A stretch of 18,385 nt of DNA from SLNP01 sp964446435 (GCA_964446435.1 CAYUOS010000060.1:1-18385); one strand, 5' to 3'; shown: positions 8,134 to 16,602, counted from the first letter of the stretch. Notes: generated by a model from the letters alone, not told the origin. Program-made: numbers and translations.

Positions 8134-9987
8134 TTACCATCCCGGATTTTGCTCAATTCCCATGATATATATCTCCCTCTGCGGGATTGGATACAAATAC
8201 ATCCGTTGAGGATCAAAATAACGTTGCTCAACTACCTTGCGGGTATAGATAAAGTCAGAACCTGATTTGACAACATCAACCCCGTAAATCGTACCACCAA
8301 TATTTTCCGGTCCCTTCTTCCACCTGAGAATGTCAAACCAGTAATGAGTTTCAAATGAAAGTTCTATGACTCTTTCATTACGACATCTCTCACGAAACTC
8401 GGTCTTGCTCAAACCTGCCGGTACCGGAGGCATCCCATCGGGCAGTACAGGAAAATCAGGATTCCACTGTCTCTCCAGCAAAACCCTGTAATAGGGATCG
8501 GAAGCACCTGAAATGTCAGAGTCAGACGGACATTTCAGCCTGGCTCTGATCATGTTAACGGCATCTCTGGCCGTCATTTCTCCTGTTGTTCTTCCAAGTC
8601 CGTCAGCATCAGGACCGAAGACCTCATTCATGGCCTCAGCATAGTTTAGCAGAACCTCACCATAGCGAAAATAGAAAGCAGATATGCTTGCCGATCCAGG
8701 CTGAAGCAATGACTGCAGCTCACGTGGCCAGTACTTCCTCATGTAATATCCTGTAGGTGTGAAGAGGTGGTCCTTCGGATGTATATCCTTACCATAGTTG
8801 GTTCCGTCTCTCCATGTCTCAATCTTACGCGATATCCAGAACTGATCGTTGAATATCACAGTATAATAGAACCGTGGATCCCTGTTATGATACATGTTAT
8901 CAACATGTTCCGGATTGCTCCAGTCAAATTTGACAGTGCCTGTCGGGTTGCCGCCGGCATCAAACTGTATTATCTCAAACCTGTCTACGAAATTCTGAGT
9001 TGGAGAGCAACTGGCATATCCCTGAAATCCCTCACCAGGTGTCGCCTGGTGATACCTGATAAGATTCGAAGTAAAGGTAAATGTATTACTGCCCCTGTGC
9101 CTTGGCATTATTATTTCAGGCATGTTTTCAGGATAATCTCGCATGAACAGGTTCTGATAGTCATGGTAAAGAGGATGCAGACCAGTAGCTTCACAATAGT
9201 CAATAAGATCACGTGCCGCATTAGCCGCTTCCAGCCATCTCGCCTGATCATCTGAAGGATTATTTAGTGGACTGGCAGAGTATAGCAGCAACCTTGACCT
9301 CAGAGCCAGAACAGCCGCCTTGGTAACCCGGCCATATTGACTCGGATCCCACTCATCAGGAAGTAAGGGTAGTGCCAGTGTGAGATTTTCAATTATATAA
9401 TCCCTGGTTTCATCATAGCTCGATCTCGGTATTCTTATATCTGAATCAAGCTCCAATACCTGCTTTATTAGCGGAACACCCCCGTATCTTTTCAACAACT
9501 CGAAATAGTAAAATGCAATAAAAAAATGAACTTCTCCTTTCATGGTCTCCTTGCGGCTGACGCCGTCATAAAGAGGTTCATTGTTGAAAAGATTCATGTT
9601 TTCAAGAAACATATTGCATCTACGTATCTGGGGGTAGATATCATCCCACCGGGATATCTCGGCGGAAGCTGCCGTGCCCAGCCAATTGCCTACATTGAAG
9701 GTATTATTGGCTGCCCCGTAACTGGCAGTATATTCAGACATATCTGTTGCTGTCTCAAGAAAACCATAACGGGTGGTACTTGTACTGCTGAAAAAACCAG
9801 CGGTCCATAATGGCGGAGTATAGTAATAGAGCAGGTCGAGATATCTCTGTGCCCTTAAATAATCCTGAAATATATACTCTCTGCTCTCCTCCCCGGTTGG
9901 GGCCTGGTCAAGGAACTTCTCACAGGAAGAGAGTAATGTCCCGGCCAGAATAACAACTGTAATCAAACGTATTATGTAGTATTTCAT
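8134..9987 (-). CDS. SusD1: RagB/SusD-family substrate-binding outer-membrane lipoprotein
   Basis: A 617-residue lipoprotein with a signal ending GTLLSSC, cysteine at residue 22, followed by EKFLDQAP, a very common SusD mature N-terminus. Early helical signatures include FFIAFYYFELLKRYGGVPLI (about residues 155-175) and AAVLALRSRLLLYSASPLNN. The C-terminal SusD_RagB part has FRERCRNERVIELSFE followed by WFDILRWKKG, and the protein ends QNPGW. It is the partner of SusC1, 14 bp upstream. Its ATG is preceded by a strong Shine-Dalgarno sequence (GGGAGGTGA, 4 nt before the ATG), which stands out because the other start sites in the locus have weak or no such signal. This may raise output of the surface lipoprotein relative to the porin. 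Confidence 0.95.
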   Translation of the reverse strand: MKYYIIRLITVVILAGTLLSSCEKFLDQAPTGEESREYIFQDYLRAQRYLDLLYYYTPPLWTAGFFSSTSTTRYGFLETATDMSEYTASYGAANNTFNVGNWLGTAASAEISRWDDIYPQIRRCNMFLENMNLFNNEPLYDGVSRKETMKGEVHFFIAFYYFELLKRYGGVPLIKQVLELDSDIRIPRSSYDETRDYIIENLTLALPLLPDEWDPSQYGRVTKAAVLALRSRLLLYSASPLNNPSDDQARWLEAANAARDLIDYCEATGLHPLYHDYQNLFMRDYPENMPEIIMPRHRGSNTFTFTSNLIRYHQATPGEGFQGYASCSPTQNFVDRFEIIQFDAGGNPTGTVKFDWSNPEHVDNMYHNRDPRFYYTVIFNDQFWISRKIETWRDGTNYGKDIHPKDHLFTPTGYYMRKYWPRELQSLLQPGSASISAFYFRYGEVLLNYAEAMNEVFGPDADGLGRTTGEMTARDAVNMIRARLKCPSDSDISGASDPYYRVLLERQWNPDFPVLPDGMPPVPAGLSKTEFRERCRNERVIELSFETHYWFDILRWKKGPENIGGTIYGVDVVKSGSDFIYTRKVVEQRYFDPQRMYLYPIPQREIYIMGIEQNPGW

Positions 9988-9991
9988 AGCT

Positions 9992-10000
9992 TCACCTCCC
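9992..10000 (-). promoter_or_regulatory. Strong Shine-Dalgarno site of SusD1
   Basis: Just after the SusC1 stop codon (10004-10002), the minus strand reads GGGAGGTGA then AGCT then the SusD1 ATG. It matches the 3' end of bacterial 16S rRNA over 8-9 bases with ideal spacing. The same nonamer forms one arm of the hairpin at 15071-15098. Confidence 0.8.
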
Positions 10001-10001
10001 G

Positions 10002-13000
10002 TTAAAAGTTAAGGTTTATCCCTGCACTGAAATTCCTCGACTGCGGATATACCCGGTCTGTTGTCCCCGAAGCTGTCTCCGGATCAAGAACCTTTAGCTT
10101 ATCCCAGGTAATAAGGTTTACCCCGCTCAGGTAGATTCTCAAACCTTTCACACCAATCTTTTCAGCTGTTGAGGGTCTTAGAGTATAGGCAATTTCTGCC
10201 GTTTTGAGTCTCAGATAAGAGTTGTCCTTAAGAAAGAATGTATTCTGAACATGATTCTGGCTCACTGCTCCGATATGCAGGGCAGGATAGGTTGCCGTCT
10301 CATGGGTTGAAGGGGTCCACCTTCCCTGATGAATATCCTGTACCTTGCCACGGTTGGAAAACTCATACATCAGAAAACTTGAAATAAAAACACTCGACTT
10401 TGCCGCTCCCTGAAAGTGGACATTTAACTCAATGTTCCTGAATTTTGTCCCGAACGTCGAGCCGAATGTATATCGTGGCATTGTTGTGTAACCAATTGGC
10501 ACCCTGTCGAAAGTATTGACCACACCATCCTTGTTGAAATCAACATAACGCAGGTCGCCAGGAATCGGAACCGAACCAACCTGTTGTTCCGGTGAATTGT
10601 CTATTTCCGACTGATCCTTGAAAAAACCAATAACCTGGTAACCCCGAAACTGCCCAATCGGGAAACCCTCCTGCTTCAACCACCATTCCTGATCCGCTGG
10701 TTCATCCCTGAAAACCACCTTGTTTATGGAATATGCAACATTGGGCCTGATAAAATAACTGATATCCTTTGTCAGCTGACCCCTGAGATTTATTTCAAGT
10801 TCATAACCGTTTCTTGATGTTTCTCCAATATTCATGTCAGGTACTCCGATGCCAAGAACACCTGAAATCGATCTTGGCGTCTGAAGTATCCCTTCCCTCC
10901 GTTCGAAGTATCTGTCAAATGTGATTCCTAGCCTGTTCCTGAAGAGCTCCACATCAACACCCAGGTTAACCTGCTCAGCTGTCTCCCAGGTTGCCAGCGG
11001 ATTTGCTATAGAAGGCTCAAAAGAGTATCCAAGACTTGCTCCTACAGTCTGACCAAAATATGAATATCCCGTAGTTCCTGTTGTCCACTTCCCTTCCTTG
11101 TAGATAAATCTCGTACCGGCATAGTCATTACCGGTTTTTCCATATGAAAGTCTTAACTTAAGAATATCAACCAGGGTTATAGATTCAAGGAACCTCTCTT
11201 CGTGAATATTCCAGCTTGCTGACAACGAGGGAAATAACCCGAACCTCCTTCCTGGCGCAAAGTTTTCTGAACCCCTGTAGGAAGCATTTGCCTCAATGTT
11301 GTATCTGCTCTTGTAACTGTAGTTTGCACGGCCCACAAACAGAACGCTGTTATATGGTATTTCATCGAGAATCCTTCGCTCCGCCATGTTGGCAGCAAGC
11401 TGCAGCCTTATGTTGTGAACATCAAATCTTCTGCTGAAAATTACGTTGGCAAGCAGGTCAAGTTTTCGGTCAACCTCTTCGTCAGATGCAATGGAAGAGC
11501 CGAAGAATACTCTTTCGAGGTACTCAACATACCTGTCAGCACGCCCAGCTCTCGAAACAAGCTGATAGGTATTCTGCGTTTCGGTCCATTGTCTCCGCAA
11601 TTCAAAACCTGAGTCAAAGGCTCCCCTGACATTAACACTAAGGCCTTTAACATATTTGTCCAGCTTCAGATCCAGCTTGATTGCACTCGTCAGCCTGGTA
11701 TTTATCCTGTCGTAACTGCCCCGTGACTGAAGGAGGTAATAGGGATTGAACTGTGGGAACTCGGCATTGCCGGCAAATGAACCGTCAGGATTGGTCGCGG
11801 GCATATACCATGGCGCCAGACGGTTCATGTTTCTGAATATCTCAAGCTGCTGGTAAGGCTCTGACAAATCACCATATGTTCCACCCAATTCAACTGAGAG
11901 AGTGAATGCTTTCGTTATAAGGGCGTCAACATTGGAACTGAATCTGTACCTGTTGAAGGCAAATTCAGGATTATAAATGCGGCCCTGCGAGGTCTTAAGC
12001 TGACCCTCCTGCCTCATGTACGATCCTGAGAAAAAGTATCTGACAGTCCTGGATCCACCCCTGAAGTTGAAAGACCCGTTATACTGCGGCGCAACCTTTT
12101 TCATCATCAGCTTATACCAGTCAGTATTCGGATACCTGTAAGGATCTGCCCCGGTGCGATACATCTCAAGATCATATTCAGAAAAAACCGGATCATTGCC
12201 GTCATTCATCAGGGCTTCGTTGTACAATAAAAGACTCTGGTATGAATCAAGATAATTTGGGTATCTCGTAAACTGCTGGAATGTTGTTGAAAGATTAACT
12301 GATACAGTTGTGGTGCCTTCCTGTCCCCTTTTTGTGGTTATTATAACAACTCCGTTGGCTCCCTTGGTTCCATAGACTGCTGTTGCTGCAGCATCCTTCA
12401 ATACTGTAAACGACTCTATCTCTCCGGGATCCATAATGGTGAAAAGCTCTGCAGTTCGCTCAACTCCGTCAATCACATATAAGGGCTCTGCATTATTCCA
12501 CGTTCCACGGCCTCTTACATAAAGGGTCGCAGCATCACGTCCCGGCTGACCCCCGGGCTGAATTGTGGTAAGCCCCGGAAGTCTTCCTGCAAGAGCATTT
12601 GTAACGTTGGCAACAGGACTCTGGGTAATCTCTGAGGCCCTGATTGCTGTTACCGCTGCTGATACAGTAGCTCTGCGCTGCTCACCAAAACCGACCACAA
12701 CTACCTCGTCAAGAGCCTTCATCTCGGGCTCCATCTTAACGTTAAGGATTTCTGACTCTCCCAGCGGGAAGGTAAGGGTCCTGTAGCCCACGAAGGCAAA
12801 AGAGAGACTCGAATTAGGTGGAACCGTTAAACGGTATTCCCCCTTATCGTTGGTTATTGTTCCGATTGTAACGTTCGATTCAACAAACACATTCACAAAA
12901 GGAAAGGGTGCGCCTGTCTCGTCAGTTACAACACCTCTGACAACTCTCTGCTGGTAGCTCGGATTATCAGGCCTGTCAGGCCCTGACACTCCCACCGCCT

Positions 13001-13085
13001 GCAAAGACGTTAATGCAAGGCAGGCAATCAGGATAAGTGCTATCCCAAACCTGTCCATTACATAATGACGGTAAGGTTCTTTCAT
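10002..13085 (-). CDS. SusC1: SusC/RagA-family TonB-dependent outer-membrane transporter
   Basis: A 1027-residue TonB-dependent transporter. The N-terminal signal (hydrophobic core about residues 13-31) is followed by a carboxypeptidase-regulatory-like domain at about 48-120 (GVVTDETGAP, then NDKGEYRL). Next comes the classic linker DEVVVVGFG (126-134) and the plug domain at about 139-254 with YVIDGVER, LKDAAATAVYG and TKGANGVVIITTKRG. The barrel ends NFSAGINLNF, as expected for BAM-dependent insertion. With SusD1 it should form a lidded importer for oligomers too large for ordinary porins, powered by TonB-ExbBD. The start lacks a Shine-Dalgarno sequence, which is normal in Bacteroidota. It lies 72 bp downstream of the secreted hydrolase gene in the same direction, which suggests that the hydrolase makes or trims its ligand. 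Confidence 0.95.
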   Translation of the reverse strand: MKEPYRHYVMDRFGIALILIACLALTSLQAVGVSGPDRPDNPSYQQRVVRGVVTDETGAPFPFVNVFVESNVTIGTITNDKGEYRLTVPPNSSLSFAFVGYRTLTFPLGESEILNVKMEPEMKALDEVVVVGFGEQRRATVSAAVTAIRASEITQSPVANVTNALAGRLPGLTTIQPGGQPGRDAATLYVRGRGTWNNAEPLYVIDGVERTAELFTIMDPGEIESFTVLKDAAATAVYGTKGANGVVIITTKRGQEGTTTVSVNLSTTFQQFTRYPNYLDSYQSLLLYNEALMNDGNDPVFSEYDLEMYRTGADPYRYPNTDWYKLMMKKVAPQYNGSFNFRGGSRTVRYFFSGSYMRQEGQLKTSQGRIYNPEFAFNRYRFSSNVDALITKAFTLSVELGGTYGDLSEPYQQLEIFRNMNRLAPWYMPATNPDGSFAGNAEFPQFNPYYLLQSRGSYDRINTRLTSAIKLDLKLDKYVKGLSVNVRGAFDSGFELRRQWTETQNTYQLVSRAGRADRYVEYLERVFFGSSIASDEEVDRKLDLLANVIFSRRFDVHNIRLQLAANMAERRILDEIPYNSVLFVGRANYSYKSRYNIEANASYRGSENFAPGRRFGLFPSLSASWNIHEERFLESITLVDILKLRLSYGKTGNDYAGTRFIYKEGKWTTGTTGYSYFGQTVGASLGYSFEPSIANPLATWETAEQVNLGVDVELFRNRLGITFDRYFERREGILQTPRSISGVLGIGVPDMNIGETSRNGYELEINLRGQLTKDISYFIRPNVAYSINKVVFRDEPADQEWWLKQEGFPIGQFRGYQVIGFFKDQSEIDNSPEQQVGSVPIPGDLRYVDFNKDGVVNTFDRVPIGYTTMPRYTFGSTFGTKFRNIELNVHFQGAAKSSVFISSFLMYEFSNRGKVQDIHQGRWTPSTHETATYPALHIGAVSQNHVQNTFFLKDNSYLRLKTAEIAYTLRPSTAEKIGVKGLRIYLSGVNLITWDKLKVLDPETASGTTDRVYPQSRNFSAGINLNF

Positions 13086-13100
13086 AAAGGATTGATTAAA

Positions 13101-13162
13101 GGTTAGTATTAGTTAGTCTTTTCACTATTTGGTTGATTGAGTTAATTGTTCTATAGGTTAGT
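13101..13162. repeat. Short spaced heptamer repeats in the gap before SusC1
   Basis: The plus strand carries GGTTAGT at 13101-13107, AGTTAGT at 13111-13117 and GGTTAGT at 13156-13162; the last overlaps the stop codon of the upstream hydrolase gene. The region is AT-rich and lies 16 to 77 bp before the SusC1 start. It could hold regulator sites or be chance in AT-rich sequence; no convincing promoter or terminator was seen here. Confidence 0.3.
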
Positions 13163-15035
13163 TCTTGATGAATTTTCCGGCTTTTATGCCTCCGGCCTGT
13201 ATGACTCTGATAATGTATATGCCCGAATTCAGACTGCTGACATCAACCGATGACGATTGCTGAATCTTCGATTGCATTACCATCCTTCCTGCAAGATCGA
13301 AAACTGAAATATCGCAGTCCTCAATGTTGATACCTTTCAGATACAGAATATCATTGACAGGATTAGGATAAGTAATTAGTATAGTGGCTGTTGAATAAGT
13401 CGACTCGGTCGCTGTCATGGTTGACCTCGGAGTAACAACAAGATCGTCAATGGCAAGCAAATGATCAAATCCCGGATCATCAACATTGTCACTCCAGCGA
13501 AGTATGATCTCCTCACCCGGTAAAATGTTCACCGATATGGAGGACGAAAGCAGAGCCCTGTTGGCTGCCTGGTTACCATCAATTGCTGTCTGGTATATAC
13601 CAGGGTCTGTATTCGGGGATGTGAAGTTCAACGCAGAATGACTTATATAATTACCATTGCGTATGTTTGTAGCCCGCGATGATTTCATATAATCAAATGT
13701 GAGGGTGTTTGGTACGACACTTGTCGAAGAGCCCCCTACCCGCCACTGTTCTCCGGTATAGGAGATATCAAGAGAGGTGACTGTTAAACCAGTATTGTTC
13801 ACAAACCTAAGCCCAAAACCCAAAGGCCCCGTCGAACTGCTGTAGATTAGTCCGAGAGCCCTGTCTGAAGGATTATTGCTGTGACCGGCATTAAACAGAT
13901 AACCATTCCCGGTGGTTGATGAGCCTACCGTATACCTCCTGAATTCAAGCGGCTTTGTACTGTTCAGGGTATTAAATGCATACATCCCGGGGAACTGGGT
14001 ATCATTATCTATTAAAAAATGGGTCTGGTCTCCCGGGAAGACAGCATCAAAGTTTTGCACATACGGCACATCAATGGCATCAAAGCTTATTCCTGAGTCT
14101 GTATCATTCCAGGTAAAGTAATTATCCAGATCAGTAAAGTAATGCAACCTGAGATAATCAAGAATAACTGATGCAAGCTTGTTTGAGAAATCAACTCTTG
14201 CAACATGATCTGTCCTTATTGTTGAATGAGCCTCCAACTGAACGCCATCAATCAACCCCCCATCACGTGAACCGTGTCTGACTGTATTGAATCCCCCTGA
14301 AAAATAGGGATCAACGCCGGGAGAGGTATTCTGCGCGCTGGGAACACCAGGTATGCCCCTGTCAGCCACAAGGGTTCCTATACTGAGAGGGCCCCTGATA
14401 AGCTGAGAATGTGCAAGGTTTCTTACATTGTTTCCGGCCAGGTTACGGATGCTGCTCTGATTAATATAAGTCTGCTGGTTAAGAGTAGCGTCGCTGTAAC
14501 CCAGCTGAGTCGAACTCAGCAGATACCCCCATTCGATCCGCTGAATATCATGGCTATGGCCATGCAAGTCAATGTAAAACCCTTTTCCCCATTGCCTGGT
14601 AACAATAGCCTTGGCGCTGTCGATATATTTGTGCCATTCAAACCAATAGGGAGATGCCTCGTTGTTTCCGCACGTCGCTTCGTCATAATCCCTGTTCGCG
14701 TCCAGCTTCTTTCGTGCAAGACGGCAAATAATAATATGGGGATACCGCCCTGTCATCTGAAATATCTCGTACTCTATCTCCCTTATCAGTGTCTGTGTCC
14801 TGGAGTCAACTCCGGTAAGGCCGCATGTCCTGTCAGGAATATCTGAGGGCTCAATCGTCCCCCCATGTGGAGCGGTGATAATTATCGGCAGGTTACCGGG
14901 GTGATATTCAATATATCCGTTCTGGCCAAAGTATATGTTGCCGGGAATGAACGATTGTGCAATTATTTTAAAGTGGGCTGCTGTTGATACCCCAATTAAA
15001 ACAGATATTAAAAGCCGGTATATAGTTCTTTTCAT
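13158..15035 (-). CDS. Secreted N-formylglutamate-amidohydrolase-like hydrolase fused to a beta-sandwich domain and a T9SS sorting tail
   Basis: A 625-residue exported protein with three parts after a signal peptide (about residues 1-27). Residues 33-300 resemble the N-formylglutamate amidohydrolase / poly-gamma-glutamate hydrolase type of zinc amidohydrolase. Key elements are APHGG (His57), RLARKKLDANRD (105-116), IDLHGHSH (155-162), IRGPLSIG, FSGGFNTVRHGS (245-256) and GVQLEAH (264-270); the histidines and Glu268 are plausible metal or catalytic residues. Residues 318-537 form a beta-rich domain starting YVQNFD and containing GEQWRVGG, LRFVNNTG and FDHLLAIDDLVV. Residues 552-625 are a T9SS type A sorting domain (YPNP, FDLAGR, GIYIIRV, KFIKN), so the mature protein should be displayed on or released from the cell surface. 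The hydrolase part is a paralogue of the product of 16651-17613, and the middle and tail match the product of 15166-16212. The exact substrate is not determined; an N-acyl or gamma-glutamyl amide is the best guess. Confidence 0.85.
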   Translation of the reverse strand: MKRTIYRLLISVLIGVSTAAHFKIIAQSFIPGNIYFGQNGYIEYHPGNLPIIITAPHGGTIEPSDIPDRTCGLTGVDSRTQTLIREIEYEIFQMTGRYPHIIICRLARKKLDANRDYDEATCGNNEASPYWFEWHKYIDSAKAIVTRQWGKGFYIDLHGHSHDIQRIEWGYLLSSTQLGYSDATLNQQTYINQSSIRNLAGNNVRNLAHSQLIRGPLSIGTLVADRGIPGVPSAQNTSPGVDPYFSGGFNTVRHGSRDGGLIDGVQLEAHSTIRTDHVARVDFSNKLASVILDYLRLHYFTDLDNYFTWNDTDSGISFDAIDVPYVQNFDAVFPGDQTHFLIDNDTQFPGMYAFNTLNSTKPLEFRRYTVGSSTTGNGYLFNAGHSNNPSDRALGLIYSSSTGPLGFGLRFVNNTGLTVTSLDISYTGEQWRVGGSSTSVVPNTLTFDYMKSSRATNIRNGNYISHSALNFTSPNTDPGIYQTAIDGNQAANRALLSSSISVNILPGEEIILRWSDNVDDPGFDHLLAIDDLVVTPRSTMTATESTYSTATILITYPNPVNDILYLKGINIEDCDISVFDLAGRMVMQSKIQQSSSVDVSSLNSGIYIIRVIQAGGIKAGKFIKN

Positions 15036-15070
15036 TCCTTCTAATTTTAAACCAGAGCAGCCCGACCACC

Positions 15071-15098
15071 GGGAGGTGAATAAACAGACTCACCTCCC
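15071..15098 (-). promoter_or_regulatory. Intergenic RNA hairpin with Shine-Dalgarno/anti-Shine-Dalgarno arms
   Basis: A perfect 9-bp inverted repeat: GGGAGGTGA, a 10-nt spacer, TCACCTCCC. It lies between the T9SS beta-sandwich gene and the composite hydrolase gene, 36 bp before the latter's ATG in the direction of transcription. No U-tract follows on either strand, so it is not a standard intrinsic terminator. In the minus-strand transcript the 3' arm can also pair with the GGTG just after it (CACC-TCCC-GGTG), giving a smaller alternative hairpin. It may stabilise or process the mRNA, or tune expression of the downstream gene. No ORF starts right after the Shine-Dalgarno-like arm. Confidence 0.6.
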
Positions 15099-15165
15099 TT
15101 AGTCAGACTCTTAAATAACCTAAAAGATAAACTGATATTAAGGGCATTATATAAATCACCATCCT

Positions 15166-16212
15166 CTACTCCTTAATGAACTTCGTGACAAAAGTCCTTC
15201 CTGTTGGAGATTTTACTTCGATTGCATAAATTCCTGCTGCCAGATTACCGACGTACAACTGGCCAATGTCTGAACTCCAGGATGCGTTGCCCGACATAAC
15301 CCTGCGTCCAGACATGTCATAAAGCACCATCGACTTAGCTCCTGTGTTACTTGCATCTATTGTAATCACGTCCCGAACAGGGTTTGGATAAACAACCAGG
15401 CCTTGTTCCCTCACAAAAACATCTCTTGCTGAAGTAGATGTTGACCGCGGTGTTACCACAATATCGTCAATGCCTAGCTGGTGATCAAAGCTGGAATCAT
15501 CAACCCGGTCAATCCATCTTATCATAATCTCTTCTCCCTGAGGAATTGTAACGGTAATAGTGGCACTTTTTAAAGTACGATTCTCAGTAAGATTACCGTT
15601 AAGTCCTACTGCCGGAGTCGCCGGGTCTAGATTGGGAGAAACAAAATACAGGGAAGGTACTGCCGTATACACACCACCGTCCATACCATCCGAGATTTCA
15701 TCTACCACGGCAGCCTGAAGATATTCAAACTCAAGTGTGTTTTCAATCATTACTGTGGCCGATCCTCCTCTTCTCCACATCTCTCCCCAAAATGATACAT
15801 CGAGAGATGTGATAGTCGCCCCTGTGTTGTTTTTGAATCTAAGCCCCACCGTGAGATTTCCGGTTGCTGAGCTATAAGCAAGCACACAGGCACGTTCCAT
15901 AACATCGAATCCCTCTTCGGCTGAGCCATAATTATAGAATCGCCCTATGTTGGACAAGATCGAGCTTACACCCCTTGTAAGAAATGTGAATACCTGAGGA
16001 TCAGTATTGCCCGCAGTTCTGTAAGAGTAGAACCCCGGAAAGAAGGTGCCGTTGTTTGGTATTTCAATCGTTTCATCTCCCCACCAATTGAAGTTTTGCG
16101 AGTAGGAAACATCCATAGAGGCAAATGCAATCTGACCCTGCACTAAATTATTACACATTAGCAGACCTGCCAGAATAACAGATGTTAAGAGTAGAGTTCT
16201 TTTCATATTCAT
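15166..16212 (-). CDS. Secreted beta-sandwich protein with T9SS type A sorting domain
   Basis: A 348-residue protein with a signal peptide (hydrophobic core about residues 6-22, ending near VQGQ). ATG 16206 is an equally possible start. Residues 30-258 form a beta-rich domain: YSQNFN, FPGFYSY, VGLRFKNNTG, GEMWRRGG, ENTLEFEY, IRWIDRVDD and DHQLGIDDIVVTPRST. The DH-x-L-x-IDD ending belongs to a domain found at the C-terminus of assorted secreted proteins in Bacteroidota and Planctomycetes, whose function I do not know; an adhesive or binding role is plausible. Residues 272-348 are a T9SS sorting domain (VYPNPVRD, LYDMSGRRV, AGIYAIEV, KFIKE). The protein is collinear with residues 318-625 of the product of 13158-15035 but has no enzyme domain. 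It is the first gene of the minus-strand run, divergent from the plus-strand genes, with no Shine-Dalgarno sequence. Confidence 0.82.
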   Translation of the reverse strand: MNMKRTLLLTSVILAGLLMCNNLVQGQIAFASMDVSYSQNFNWWGDETIEIPNNGTFFPGFYSYRTAGNTDPQVFTFLTRGVSSILSNIGRFYNYGSAEEGFDVMERACVLAYSSATGNLTVGLRFKNNTGATITSLDVSFWGEMWRRGGSATVMIENTLEFEYLQAAVVDEISDGMDGGVYTAVPSLYFVSPNLDPATPAVGLNGNLTENRTLKSATITVTIPQGEEIMIRWIDRVDDSSFDHQLGIDDIVVTPRSTSTSARDVFVREQGLVVYPNPVRDVITIDASNTGAKSMVLYDMSGRRVMSGNASWSSDIGQLYVGNLAAGIYAIEVKSPTGRTFVTKFIKE

Positions 16213-16290
16213 TGGTTTTAGGTTAAGATATTTTAGAACGGGTCTATTAATCTGAATTGAGAAAAACTACACACAAAACCGGCTACCAGA
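16213..16290. promoter_or_regulatory. Divergent intergenic region, expected to hold two promoters
   Basis: These 78 bp separate the minus-strand locus from the plus-strand ORF and hydrolase gene, so promoters in both directions are expected here. They contain near-matches to the Bacteroidota -7 element TAnnTTTG: TATTTTAG on the plus strand and TAGTTTTT on the minus strand. Neither has a convincing TTTG at -33, so the exact promoters are not assigned. Shared control of both sides would tie the stand-alone hydrolase to the uptake operon. Confidence 0.35.
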
Positions 16291-16602
16291 ATGAAAAGCT
16301 TGAAGGCTTACTGCTGTTGTACCGCTTCGGGCCGGTCAAATGATATGCCAACCGAACTTATAATTATTAAGCCGGTTGTATCTCTGAGCTTTACGACGCC
16401 CGGCGATTATCCAGTGAGAGTAATTAACCCATCATACTGGGCTGATTTATCTCATAACGAGAAGGATATTTTACCCTATTTTACAAAAGAAATGCAACTT
16501 ATCTATGCCCATTCTGAAATTCATCATCAAATATGCATTGACCCGAAAATATCGCCGCAATCAATTATTAACCTGAAGGCCTTATGTGACGATAAGAAAT
16601 GA
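16291..16602 (+). CDS. Small uncharacterised protein
   Basis: A 103-codon frame with no family I recognise. The first 18 residues (with three consecutive cysteines) look unlike a signal peptide or a folded domain, and Met19 (ATG 16345) may be the true start, giving 85 residues beginning MPTELIIIKPVV. From there the sequence has an ordinary soluble-protein composition, with GDYPVRVINPSYW, a charged helix-like stretch (SHNEKDILPYFTKEM) and a second half rich in Ile and His. No membrane segment or catalytic motif is visible. It ends 48 bp before the ATG of the exported hydrolase on the same strand, so the two may be cotranscribed. It could also be non-coding leader sequence, so the gene call is tentative. 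Confidence 0.45.
   Translation: MKSLKAYCCCTASGRSNDMPTELIIIKPVVSLSFTTPGDYPVRVINPSYWADLSHNEKDILPYFTKEMQLIYAHSEIHHQICIDPKISPQSIINLKALCDDKK

Noticed and set aside
8767..9255. 162-codon plus-strand ORF opposite SusD1
   Set aside because: It lies wholly antisense to a well-supported SusD gene and its translation shows no domain or signal; it is a shadow frame.
14409..14846. 145-codon plus-strand ORF opposite the composite hydrolase
   Set aside because: It is antisense to the conserved catalytic region; its composition follows from the opposite strand and no motif is recognisable.
15071..15098. Intrinsic terminator
   Set aside because: The stem is perfect, but neither strand has a T-run after it; kept as a hairpin of unknown role.
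15100..15165. Promoter for the composite hydrolase gene (TATCTTTT on the minus strand resembles TAnnTTTG)
   Set aside because: No -33 TTTG at the right distance, and such near-matches are common in AT-rich gaps.
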